Positions 15,562 to 24,044 of a DNA stretch of 47,874 nt are shown here, one piece after another. The notes beneath the pieces were generated by a model that was given only the letters and a program-made list of their open reading frames with translations, ran no database searches and was not told the DNA's origin. The translations under genes and the position numbers were made by a program. Numbering within the stretch: position 1 is the stretch's first letter; every line of letters starts with the position of its first letter. The stretch spans positions 1 to 47,874 of the forward strand of contig NZ_JAHLOS010000035.1 in NCBI RefSeq assembly GCF_018917525.1, in the 5' to 3' direction. Origin of the DNA: Enterococcus raffinosus (GTDB lineage: Bacteria; Bacillota; Bacilli; Lactobacillales; Enterococcaceae).

Positions 15562-16079
15562 ATGAAAGATACAGGCGAGGAAAAATATTGTGATCCTATT
15601 AAGAGTATAAAATTCTCTAAAAGTTATCTAAGTAATATAAAAAAATTGCAGAAGCAGTTATTAATTATGATCCGGAGTTAACTGAAGAAAACTATAATGC
15701 TGCTGATGATGAAGCTGAAAAAATTTTTCGAGATATTAGACTCGATACTGACAACCAAAACATTCAAACTGGGGATATTGGGGATTATGTGATTTTAGTA
15801 GTGGCTAATATATTACGAGATGAAAAAAAGAAAATAAATTATGTTACCGGCAAAGGAAAGTATCTAAAAGCAAGTGATAAGTTGATATCAAAGATTTTAT
15901 TAAATGATAAAAATAAAGGGAATATTTCTGAATTTTGCAGGAATAACAGAATCGAAAGGAGCAAGTATTACAGAATACTAAGAAGAAATTTGAAGCACCA
16001 AAGTGATGTTGAGCGGGTTGAGAAAATTGCAAGAAAAGTTCTTCATAGTCCAAACACAGAAAACGAGAGTGTAACATAA
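15562..16079 (+). pseudogene. Unrecognised ORF with a one-base frameshift in an A7 run
   Basis: The frame from ATG 15562 (MKDTGEEKYCDPIKSIKFS) fails soon after 15645, while a second frame stays open from there to 16079 (YDPELTEENYNAADDEAEKIF to NENESV). Adding one A to the run of seven A at 15639-15645 joins them smoothly (NIKKIAEAVINYDPEL), giving a protein of about 172 residues. The C-terminal half (KYLKASDKLISKILLNDKN and RNNRIERSKYYRILRRN) looks like a helical nucleic-acid-binding domain, perhaps HTH-like. I do not recognise the family. It may be a pseudogene, a phase-variable gene or a sequencing artefact. Confidence 0.45.
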
Positions 16080-16291
16080 ACGGTGTAAATAACCATTCAT
16101 CTCTTTAAGCACTTTTGTCTAATTAGACTATAAAGTCAATTATCATCTGTTTTAAATTGAGCTTTTAAATACGTATGAAAACACAAAATCATTAATTTAA
16201 ACATATGGATTTTTTATAAAAAGAATGGCATACCGACGAAAGTGTGTGCTGAGTAATGAACAAAAAAAGGATATTTCCGAATTATCGAACT

Positions 16292-16336
16292 AGACATCTT
16301 TTAGAAATTGGATAATTTCTGAAAGATGTCTTTCTT
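16292..16336 (+). terminator. Rho-independent terminator
   Basis: Arms AGACATCTTTTAGAAAT and ATTTCTGAAAGATGTCT pair over about 17 bp with one mismatch, followed by TTCTTT. Confidence 0.7.
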
Positions 16337-16437
16337 TGAGTCGCTCTTAGCACGAGAAGGTTGATATGGTTGTTAGGAAACTAGTAAACAACCAGTTTTA
16401 ATTGGAGGAGTAGTGGTTTGTTAATAGTGATCTTTCA

Positions 16438-16522
16438 GGACAATTTAACAAAACCGGGTTCGATAGCGTCGGCTTTACATCAAAATTAATATAAAAAAAT
16501 TAGCGACGTATCTAAATTGTCC
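16438..16522. repeat. 85-bp element bounded by 10-bp perfect inverted repeats
   Basis: GGACAATTTA (16438-16447) and TAAATTGTCC (16513-16522) bracket a 65-base core that itself contains GCGTCG and CGACGT facing each other. It ends about 85 bases before the start of the serine-rich repeat gene. It could be a MITE-like remnant or a regulatory stem. Confidence 0.5.
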
Positions 16523-16607
16523 CAATATTGAATCAATTTGAACGGTTCTGAAATCAATGATGTAAACTATGGAACACTCATATGTAAAACAGTTAAGGAG
16601 GATTATT

Positions 16608-18143
16608 ATGAATAACATGAGAAAAAAACAAAAAAGAACAACTAAAAGTTGGAAAAATTGGTTTTACGCTTCAATTACGGCAGTAGGCGGTATTTTGGGA
16701 GGGACAGCATTTTCTAATGACGTTTCTGCTGCAGTAACAGATATTCAAAATGAAAAGATGAGTGAAACTAACACGGAAAACTTACTAGCAACAGAGGAAA
16801 GTACACAAATTCCTGCATCATCAGAAAAACAAGTTAGTTCGGACTTAACAAAGAGTCCAGAGTATTCGTCGGTTTCTAAGGAAAATTTAGTTTCAATTAG
16901 TGGGCTTAATTCTCAGACGACATCATTATCAGAACCTAGTAGCGAGTCAATGTCATTATCAGAACCTAGTAGCGAGTCAATGTCATTATCAGAACCTAGT
17001 AGCGAGTCAATATCATTATCAGAACCTAGTAGCGAGTCAATATCATTATCAGAACCTAGTAGCGAATCAATGTCATTATCAGAACCTAGTAGCGAGTCAA
17101 TGTCATTATCAGAACCTAGTAGCGAGTCAATATCATTATCAGAATCTATTTGTGGGTCAACCTTTTTTTCAGAGTCTGTTTCAAATAGTCAGTCTTTTAG
17201 AGTAAATGATCTAGGTAGTGTCTCAGAGTCTGTTTCAAATAGTCAGTCTCTTAGAGTAAATGATCTAGGTAGTATCTCAGAATCTGTTTCAAATAGTCAG
17301 TCTCTTAGACTAAATGATCTGGGCAGTGTATCAGATTCTATTTCAAACAGTCAATCTCTTAGAACAAGTAATCTGAGTAGCGTCTCAGAGTCTGTTTCAA
17401 ATAGTCAAACCAACAGATATGAATCATTATCTGCTATTTCAAACTCAACAAGTAATAGTCTTTCAGAAAGAAATAGTTTAGTCAATAGTTTATCAATGTC
17501 TGCTTCTGATAGTGTTTGGAATAAAGATAATAATAATGCTGATTCGAATTTAATTATTGGTGTTTTTCTAGATACTTTAGGTGGAACAGGGTATTTGTTT
17601 GATAAAGAGACTGGCGCGACGTTGTACTCATTTTCTGATTGGTTCTATACGTCTCCGTATTTTATGTACAATAAAGAAGAGGGGTATGTAAAGATTTTAC
17701 CAATTGATCCGAAAAAAGATTTTGTGACAAAATGGAGCTATTCTTTCGGGGAAGTTACTTATAAGGGGATTTCATACACTATTGGAGATCGAATTTATGA
17801 TGAAGCCTTCAAAGTGGGAAACTTTGAAGGATTGAAATATCTTTTTGTTCCAGAAGAAGTAACTATGAGGTACTCTTATAGTTTGACTGGAGAGTATACT
17901 CAGGAGGAACTTGACTTATTTAATCAGGCATTAGAAACTGCGAACCTACCTAGTTCAGAAATACTAATGCCAGGAGATTTAGTAGAGCTTCCTAAGGATA
18001 TCCCAGGTTATAAACTAGTACAGAAAATTTTACCGACAAATATTTTTCCAATGCCTCATCCGTTCGATTGGGAAGTGTATGCAATCGGAACAGGACCTTC
18101 AAATTGGGTAGCATATGAATACGTTGTAATTGACAAAGCATAA
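16608..18143 (+). CDS. Small serine-rich-repeat exported protein without a visible wall anchor
   Basis: 511 residues from the ATG at 16608 (AAGGAGG 7-8 bases upstream). The basic start and long hydrophobic stretch (KSWKNWFYASITAVGGILG) resemble the accessory-Sec signal peptide of the giant adhesin at 41204 ([19 protein letters not shown]), although the full KxYKxGKxW motif is missing. After a Ser/Thr-rich linker come seven 10-residue repeats (SLSEPSSES[MI]) and five 18-residue repeats (SESVSNSQS.R.NDLGSV type). The last ~210 residues form a non-repetitive domain rich in Tyr, Trp and Phe that I do not recognise. There is no LPxTG or hydrophobic tail, so it is likely released or held non-covalently. 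The repeats are plausible substrates for the GtfA/GtfB system 16 kb away. Export route is inferred. Confidence 0.7.
   Translation: MNNMRKKQKRTTKSWKNWFYASITAVGGILGGTAFSNDVSAAVTDIQNEKMSETNTENLLATEESTQIPASSEKQVSSDLTKSPEYSSVSKENLVSISGLNSQTTSLSEPSSESMSLSEPSSESMSLSEPSSESISLSEPSSESISLSEPSSESMSLSEPSSESMSLSEPSSESISLSESICGSTFFSESVSNSQSFRVNDLGSVSESVSNSQSLRVNDLGSISESVSNSQSLRLNDLGSVSDSISNSQSLRTSNLSSVSESVSNSQTNRYESLSAISNSTSNSLSERNSLVNSLSMSASDSVWNKDNNNADSNLIIGVFLDTLGGTGYLFDKETGATLYSFSDWFYTSPYFMYNKEEGYVKILPIDPKKDFVTKWSYSFGEVTYKGISYTIGDRIYDEAFKVGNFEGLKYLFVPEEVTMRYSYSLTGEYTQEELDLFNQALETANLPSSEILMPGDLVELPKDIPGYKLVQKILPTNIFPMPHPFDWEVYAIGTGPSNWVAYEYVVIDKA
16923..17132 (+). repeat. Coding minisatellite, seven 30-bp units
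   Basis: Near-identical 30-bp units begin at 16923 and repeat every 30 bases to 17132 (an eighth, diverged unit follows). They encode SLSEPSSES plus Met or Ile. Differences are limited to the last codon and one silent gcgagt/gcgaat change, so copy number is probably variable between strains. Confidence 0.9.
17172..17441 (+). repeat. Coding repeat, five 54-bp units
   Basis: Units start at 17172, 17226, 17280, 17334 and 17388. The first three are nearly identical and the last two progressively diverged. They encode an 18-residue SESVSNSQSLRVNDLGSV-type motif. Confidence 0.9.
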
Positions 18144-18146
18144 AAG

Positions 18147-18222
18147 GAGTTGGTTCTATCATGGAGAGAGGCTCTATTTTCAATAAAAAACTTGACCTTC
18201 CGATAAGTAATCTAACCAACTC
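18147..18222 (+). terminator. Possible long-loop terminator of the serine-rich gene
   Basis: GAGTTGGTT (18147-18155) pairs with AACCAACTC (18214-18222), followed by TTAATT. The loop is about 58 bases and contains a smaller GAGAGAGGCTCT stem. Confidence 0.35.
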
Positions 18223-18296
18223 TTAATTGAACTGTTGTAATACTATCTTATTTCAATTGAAGTCTAATTTTTATATAATGTTAATACGATCGCCAA

Positions 18297-19337
18297 TTGT
18301 AAAATTAAACTAGATAACTAAAAAAGTCATTTGTGCTACACTCAAAATAGTTCCGTCCAAAGAATTATAAGGAGTGAGTACAAATGACCTACACTCATCT
18401 TACACCAGATGAACTCGTGATGATAGACGCTTATTTCAAAATCAATGAAACCTGTCGCCAATGTTGCCCGTAGTTTACGGCGTTCAAGACAACCCATATA
18501 CAATGTGTATCACTTCTTGGAACAAGGAAACACCACTTTAGACTATTACCAACGATACAAACAAAATAAATCCCGTTGTGGCAGACGTGCGGTCGTTTTA
18601 CCCGCTGAACAATCAGACTATGTTCAAAACAAGGTGGCTCAAGGATGGACACCTGATGTGATTATTGGCCGTGCGGAGTATCCAATTGCTTGTTCTGTTC
18701 GTACGCTGTATCGGATGTTTGAAGATGCGTTGTCCCTCCATTTGAAAGGAAAACGCAAACCGAATGAACATCAAGAAAAACGTGGAAAACAAGCTTTTCG
18801 TCGCTCGATTCGTCAACGAAACAAAGAGTATTCAAATTATTCCAAAGAATTTGGTCACCTCGAAGGAGATACAATCATTGGTGCGAAACATAAAAGTGCA
18901 GTTATTACCTTGGTGGAGCGCTTAACCAAAGTGATTATTACACTCAAACCAGATGGTCGACAGGCAAAAGATATTGAACACAGAATGAATCAATGGTTTC
19001 AAACGTTTCCTTGTCACGTGTTCAAATCAATCACGTTTGATTGTGGAAAAGAATTTTCAAACTGGAAAGCAATTAGTAATGTCAATGACATAGACATTTA
19101 CTTCGCTGATCCAGGCACCCCATCACAACGTGGGTTAAATGAGCATTCTAACGGATTATTGCGTAAAGATGGCTTGAAAAAAGCTATGGATTTTACCAAT
19201 GTACCAGAGTCATTTATTCAATCCGTTGCTTCTAGGAGAAATCATATTCCTATAAGGTCATTGAATTACCGAACACCATTGGAGGTATTTTTGGGTTACA
19301 TGAATGAAGAGAATTTGTCCAGTTTAATTTGACATTT
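18297..19337 (+). mobile_element. IS30-family insertion sequence with frameshifted transposase
   Basis: Imperfect inverted ends flank the transposase: TTGTAAAATTAAACTAGATAA on the left (about 18298-18318) and, read on the minus strand, ATGTCAAATTAAACTGGACAA on the right (about 19315-19336). Length of about 1.04 kb is normal. The right end lies about 35 bases before the sstT start codon. Confidence 0.7.
18384..19332 (+). pseudogene. IS30-family transposase, one-base frameshift near codon 20
   Basis: The natural start is the ATG at 18384 (AAGGAG upstream), reading MTYTHLTPDELVMIDAYF. One extra base near 18440 throws the frame into an early stop, while the correct frame resumes as MKPVANVARSLRRSRQPIY at 18445 and runs to the end. 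The DDE core is otherwise complete: GHLEGDTIIG, ITFDCGKEFSN, and the Glu-containing GLNEHSNGLLRKDG; it ends LNYRTPLEVFLGY. From 18445 the frame still encodes 295 residues but lacks the N-terminal DNA-binding helices. It is probably inactive unless frameshifting restores it. Confidence 0.8.
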
Positions 19338-19370
19338 AGGAGATTAAAAAAGAAAAAGGAGATTCTTGTT

Positions 19371-20606
19371 TTGTTAGATTTTTTTAAGCAACTTTCGCTA
19401 ATCAAGCGAATTGTTATTGGGATTGTAGTTGGGGCACTATTAGGGATTTTCCTTCCCAAATGGAGTTTTATTGCGATACTGGGAAGTCTATTTGTTGGTG
19501 CATTGAAAGCCATCGCTCCGCTACTAGTATTTGTATTAATTATGGCTTCTGTATCCAAGCACCAGTCAGAAACACAAACTTTCATCAAGCCAATTATTGC
19601 TTTATACTTATTTACTACCTTACTAGCTGCAACAGTTGCTGTATTAGCTAGTTATATCTTTCCTTTAACCATCACATTACAAGAGGTTTCAGGTTCGCAA
19701 GAAGCACCAAAAGCATTGGTAGATGTATTGGCGACGATTTTGAATAATGTAGTTCAAAATCCGTTACAGGCAATGATTGAAGGAAATTATTTAGGCGTTC
19801 TATTTTGGTCAGCAATCATTGGTTTTGCTATGCGTACTCGGAAAAATTCAGTAAAAGAAGTCATTGATGAGTTTTCTCAAGCGATTACTGGTGTTGTTCA
19901 ACTAGTGATTGCTATGGCACCATTTGGGATCGCTGGACTTGTTTTTGATTCAGTTGCTTCCACTGGTTTAGCAGGTTTAACTCAATATGGGCGACTTCTG
20001 CTTCTGTTGGTAGGGACAATGCTAGTCGTAGATTTAGTTATTTATCCTTTAGTCGCTTTTGTATTGATTAGGCAAAATCCATATCCTCTCGTTTGGTTCT
20101 GTTTAAAAGAAAGCGCACTTCCTGCATTTTTCACTCGGAGTTCTGCGGCAAATATCCCGATCAATATGATGCTGGCCAAACGCCTTGGTTTAACAAAGGA
20201 ATCGTATTCTATTTCGTTACCATTAGGCGCAACGATCAACATGGGTGGGGCAGCTATCACTATCTCCATAATGACTTTAGCTACAGTCCATACATTGGGA
20301 ATTGAAGTTCCGCTTACTTTGACCTTAATTTTGTGTGTATTGTCAGCTCTAGCTGCTTGCGGAGCTTCTGGAATCGCTGGTGGGTCGTTATTGTTGATCC
20401 CATTAGCTTGTAGCCTTTTCGGAATTAATAACGATATTGCTATGCAAGTTGTCGGTGTTGGTTTCATTATTGGTGTGATTCAAGATTCTGTTGAGACAGC
20501 AGTTAATTCATCAAATGATTTATTTTTCACTGCTATCGCTGAATTTTCAGATCTTCGTAAGCGTGGAGAAAAGATAGATTTACAGAAACGTTTAGCAGGT
20601 AAATAG
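19371..20606 (+). CDS. sstT: Serine/threonine:sodium symporter SstT
   Basis: 411 residues from the TTG at 19371, preferred because AAGGAG is 9 bases upstream; the open frame extends back into the IS30 right end, which cannot be original coding sequence. It is a multi-span membrane protein of the dicarboxylate/amino acid:cation symporter family. SstT hallmarks include the FFKQLSLIKRIVIGIVVG start, the hairpin-loop region FTRSSAANIPINM, the PLGATINMGGAAITI segment, and VGVGFIIGVIQDSVETAVNSSNDL near the end. It imports serine and threonine with Na+. The IS30 insertion has replaced its native upstream region, so its promoter may now be IS-derived. Confidence 0.9.
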   Translation: MLDFFKQLSLIKRIVIGIVVGALLGIFLPKWSFIAILGSLFVGALKAIAPLLVFVLIMASVSKHQSETQTFIKPIIALYLFTTLLAATVAVLASYIFPLTITLQEVSGSQEAPKALVDVLATILNNVVQNPLQAMIEGNYLGVLFWSAIIGFAMRTRKNSVKEVIDEFSQAITGVVQLVIAMAPFGIAGLVFDSVASTGLAGLTQYGRLLLLLVGTMLVVDLVIYPLVAFVLIRQNPYPLVWFCLKESALPAFFTRSSAANIPINMMLAKRLGLTKESYSISLPLGATINMGGAAITISIMTLATVHTLGIEVPLTLTLILCVLSALAACGASGIAGGSLLLIPLACSLFGINNDIAMQVVGVGFIIGVIQDSVETAVNSSNDLFFTAIAEFSDLRKRGEKIDLQKRLAGK

Positions 20607-20696
20607 AATTTTATTAGGTAGTTGTAATATTCAAAGATGAAGGTATGTTAACCTAGTCAAAATGACTGCGATAAATACTTGTTAGAAAAATGCAAA

Positions 20697-20747
20697 ATAG
20701 GAATAGGGTGGAAATCAATGAATCTTCAATTTCATCTCTATTCCTAT
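20697..20747 (+). terminator. Terminator after sstT
   Basis: ATAGGAATAG (20697-20706) pairs with CTATTCCTAT (20738-20747), an inner GAAAT...ATTTC extends it, and CTTTTTATTT follows. Confidence 0.7.
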
Positions 20748-20759
20748 CTTTTTATTTGC

Positions 20760-22457
20760 GGCGAAAAGTATAGAGAATAATAATAAGACGAAGATAACTA
20801 TTATCATAATACAATTTGGTGATTAGATTTTTTTAGAATAATAAAGTAATCTTTCAATTCTTCATAGCTAAGAGTAATGAAGAATTTCTAATTGACTAGG
20901 CTGATATAATTGGAGGGGTGTACCATAAGAAAACAGATAGGAGGAATGCATTTGAAAAAATGTAATATGGATCATTAACATAATTATGAAAAATGTCCAC
21001 ACTAAATAAGGTAAATTGATATCGTTTTTTGAACCATAACAAGCGACTTGAAATTCTTGATTTTTGGCAATTGAACAGCTTCCTATATCGGGTGGCATAT
21101 TCTTGGGAGTGATAAAGAACGGTATTATAAATATCATCTTTTTTGAGAGTATGCTAGATTAGCACAAGTAAACAATGAGCAACCGTGATTAATGCTTTCT
21201 CGAGGAAACGACAAGCTACACGTATATTGATTAAAGGTTGAAAAGTGATTCTTCGTACGTATTTATCTCCCCGTGATTTATAGTGTATACATGCTTCTTC
21301 AATTTACTACAAAAAAGTGAAGCCCCGTTAATAACGCAACATCTTTTCATGCGATATTGTGCCTTGAGCGGAACGTGAGAAGCATGATTATATCATGTCA
21401 TAAAGCCAGGTCAAAATACAAACAACAGATGGTTAATCAATTCAACTTTGAAGATATTGAATAATACTTCTCAGAGAAAGTGGATGCTATTTATTCGGTT
21501 TTAAAAAAAGGGATTTAAAAGCTAGAAGGAGTATTTGTTCAAAAAGAAGTTTAACTTGTTTTGTTAGGAGAAACTAATACATAGCTGAATAAGTGAGCCA
21601 GTTTCATAATTCACTTTTACAGAAAAGCAAGCACTCATCCAATTTCAAAGATTCCTTTTTTGAAATTAAGCGGCTGTTTCTTTTTCTAACTTCTCGTGAT
21701 TCAATCGTTGCACCGCGTATTGTTTTGAATTACAAGCTAGCTGAATAAGCAGAAGTTCTACCTCGATTAAGTCAGCTTTATAGGGAGTCGTGTCATTCAA
21801 TTTCATGTTTTTTTTCAGGGAACCATTCGCAGCCTTGTAATTTACTGAGATAGGCACGCCAACAGATTTTTCTTTTTGAAAGAGCCCTAGCAGTGAGGAA
21901 AAATCTAATTTTTACGATGAAATTTTGATAATGATTCGTAACTAGTGATGATCGTTATCAAGATCAATTGAGGAGGATAGTAAGCTGTAAAAAATCTACA
22001 CTACATATTTTTTTGTTAAAAAAAGGCTATGTTTTCAAAAAATATCAAAAAGACTATTTAGGTGACTACAACTAAGTAGCTTATATGAACCATTTAGAGA
22101 AAATTTTTCCACTGCTAGAGTAATTTATGACAGTTCAATCGTTATTTCTAACCTTACTAACAGAACTATATCTAGATTACATTTGCAGTAAATTATAGCC
22201 AATCTATTTTATTTCCACCACTAGGATTACTTAGTCTTATGAAAAACTAGAAAAGAAATATTTCTTCAAAAAATAAATTAAGTTATTTGTCTTTAGGTTT
22301 AAAATCGTTTTGTAATGCTATTATAAAATAGTGATTAGAATTAATCAATAATATATCTAAATTTTATTATTTTTAATTCTCTTTAAAAATGAATGACAAA
22401 AATGAACATCGAATTTCTCATTTTTAAGAATTAAATCTTAATTACAAAAGAAATAAA
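20760..22457. other. Gene-poor 1.7-kb stretch
   Basis: No convincing gene on either strand. Short minus-strand frames at 20868-21137 and 21666-21857 lack ribosome sites and recognisable motifs. A short plus-strand stretch around 21380-21520 (a RSMIISCHKARSKYKQQ... segment, then EKVDAIYSVLKKG in another frame) looks like a decayed coding fragment of unknown origin. The last 400 bases are very AT-rich, and the recombinase gene follows. Confidence 0.4.
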
Positions 22458-22477
22458 CCGTCATATAAGCCGTCAAA
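22458..22477 (+). repeat. CCGTC repeat, left of the recombinase gene
   Basis: CCGTCATATAAGCCGTCAAA, two CGTC motifs in tandem, 18 bases before the recombinase start. A similar 19-base sequence lies after the gene (23754-23772). Candidate recombinase binding/attachment site or operator. Confidence 0.5.
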
Positions 22478-22494
22478 ATTGGAGGTAAACATTG

Positions 22495-23598
22495 ATGAGA
22501 AAAGGAGAAAATATCTACTTAAGAAAAGATGGACGTTGGGAAGGTCGTTATTCAAAAGGAAGAAAAAGCAATGGAAAAATCAGGTATGGATACGTGTATG
22601 GAAAAACATACACGGAAGTTCGCCAAAAATTATTTCCACTTAGAATTCACTATGCGACCATTCAACAAATTCAAGGAAATTCAAGTGAAACATTTGAGGA
22701 GTGGGTGAGTTACTGGTTAAAACATGTACAATATGAAGTAAAACCATCAACTTTTGCAAGTTACTACTACAAAATTTATAAGTATGTACTACCAACATTA
22801 AAAGATGTTCCCTTAAATGAACTATCTATAGAACAAGGAAGAGATATTCTTAAAGAACTTAGCCAAAAACTTGCTAGATCAACCATCCATGTCATCTTTA
22901 GAATTTTGAATAAATGTTTGAATCATGCGAAAAAGACGAAAAAAATACTTTCTAATCCTTTCGAGAGTCTACAATTGCCTAAAGTTAAGAAAAAGAAAGT
23001 TGAAGCACTTTCTCGTTCGGAACAAAAAAAGTTAATGAAAACCGCTCTGAATGAAAGAAAAGGAAATGGTCTACCAGTGCTATTAGCTTTACATTCAGGA
23101 ATGAGAATTGGAGAAATTTCTGCTTTACGTTGGTCAGATATAGATTTTGAATCAAGTCTGATACATGTAAATCATACGTACCAACGAATAGGAATTTCGA
23201 AGGGAAATAAAAAGACTCAGTTAAATTTCGCAAGCTCAAAAACGGAAGCATCTATACGAGTAATTCCTATAAGCCATGCGTTAAGAAGGCTGTTATTAGC
23301 TCATAGAAAAATATCAAAAGGAGAATTTGTTTTTTCTCATAATGGAAAACCTTGTGAGCCTAGATTACTAACTTATTACTTTCATAAAGTTCGTTCAAAA
23401 GCTAATTTACCACATATACATTTCCATCAACTGCGTCATACATTTGCTACACGTTGCTTAGAATCAAAAGGAGATATTTCTTCGGTTAGTGCCCTTCTAG
23501 GCCATGCTTCTACGCAAATGACATTAGATACTTATGTGAATGCTTTGTTGGAACAAAGATATCTAGTGATAGAGAAAATGGAGAAATCTATTATTTAA
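22495..23598 (+). CDS. Tyrosine recombinase/integrase (phage-type)
   Basis: 367 residues from the ATG at 22495 (GGAGG upstream; a TTG one codon earlier is an alternative). The N-terminal arm-binding domain reads MRKGENIYLRKDGRWEGRY. A SAM-like core-binding domain lies around residues 65-160 (FEEWVSYWLKHVQYEVKPSTF). The catalytic domain has Arg near 204 (HSGMRIGEISALRW), a Lys strand (SSKTEASIRVIPI), HQLRHTFATR (His~311, Arg~314), LLGHAS and the nucleophile Tyr~347 in LDTYVN, so all catalytic residues are present. It sits between CCGTC repeats and 450 bases before the accessory-Sec regulator. It could invert, excise or insert nearby DNA. No excisionase gene is visible. Confidence 0.9.
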   Translation: MRKGENIYLRKDGRWEGRYSKGRKSNGKIRYGYVYGKTYTEVRQKLFPLRIHYATIQQIQGNSSETFEEWVSYWLKHVQYEVKPSTFASYYYKIYKYVLPTLKDVPLNELSIEQGRDILKELSQKLARSTIHVIFRILNKCLNHAKKTKKILSNPFESLQLPKVKKKKVEALSRSEQKKLMKTALNERKGNGLPVLLALHSGMRIGEISALRWSDIDFESSLIHVNHTYQRIGISKGNKKTQLNFASSKTEASIRVIPISHALRRLLLAHRKISKGEFVFSHNGKPCEPRLLTYYFHKVRSKANLPHIHFHQLRHTFATRCLESKGDISSVSALLGHASTQMTLDTYVNALLEQRYLVIEKMEKSII

Positions 23599-23658
23599 AA
23601 AGCGCTTTCTTTTTTGGAAATGGGGAGCACTTTTTTCTCTTTTTTAAGAAAGCGCTTT
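23599..23658 (+). terminator. Hairpin of two AAAGCGCTTT palindromes, probable terminator of the recombinase gene
   Basis: AAAGCGCTTTCTT (23599-23611) pairs with AAGAAAGCGCTTT (23646-23658), 13 bp perfect. Each arm is itself a palindrome, and the second copy, AGAAAGCGCTTTCT, resembles a catabolite-response (cre) box. T-rich tracts border the loop. Confidence 0.5.
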
Positions 23659-23753
23659 CTAGATTTGCTTTTGCACATTTTTAACCACAGCTTGGCTGAA
23701 GGTAACATTTTTAAGATGAAATTTTTAAGGACATTCCTTCAAAAAAATTATAA

Positions 23754-23772
23754 GCCGTCTTAGGTCGTCAAA
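23754..23772 (+). repeat. CCGTC repeat, right of the recombinase gene
   Basis: GCCGTCTTAGGTCGTCAAA repeats the pattern CCGTC-spacer-CGTCAAA found at 22458-22477, in the same orientation. The two bracket the recombinase gene. Confidence 0.5.
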
Positions 23773-23773
23773 G

Positions 23774-23812
23774 AGAGCTCCTATTCCTTATTTTTAAAGG
23801 AATAGGAGCTCT
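23774..23812. terminator. Strong hairpin, possible terminator
   Basis: AGAGCTCCTATTCCTT and AAGGAATAGGAGCTCT form a 16-bp perfect stem with a short T/A loop. No T-run follows, so it may be a recombination-related or insulating structure instead. Confidence 0.5.
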
Positions 23813-23856
23813 TGACTTAGTTTTCATAAGACTAAGAATAATTCTAATTTGTATAA

Positions 23857-24042
23857 GAAATAGAGAGCTTAGTAAAAAACTTTTCCCATTTAAAAGAATT
23901 GAATTCCTCATTTTTTATAATAACAAATTTTTGGAGAATTAGAGATAAATATGGTGTTTCTTATCGATATTTCAATTTTAATGAATTAATGATTGTTGAT
24001 ACCGCTGGTGGGCTGTTAGATAAAAAAAGAAAAGGAAGATAA
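23857..24042 (+). pseudogene. C-terminal remnant of an unrecognised gene
   Basis: Open without a start codon for about 61 codons: EIESLVKNFSHLKELNSSFF, then FWRIRDKYGVSYRYFNFNE and LMIVDTAGGLLDKKRKGR, stopping 2 bases before the next ATG. Coherent protein-like composition and a tidy junction with the next gene suggest the tail of a lost gene. I do not recognise the family. Confidence 0.35.
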
Positions 24043-24044
24043 AA

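Noticed and set aside
16923-17441. Regular 30-bp and 54-bp repeats as a possible CRISPR array
   Set aside because: Units are contiguous, in frame and coding, with no unique spacers. They are protein repeats.
20868-21137. Minus-strand frame of 89 codons
   Set aside because: No ribosome site, no recognised motif, and it lies in AT-rich decayed sequence.
21666-21857. Minus-strand frame of 63 codons
   Set aside because: Protein-like in part, but no ribosome site or family match by eye. Kept only as possible debris.
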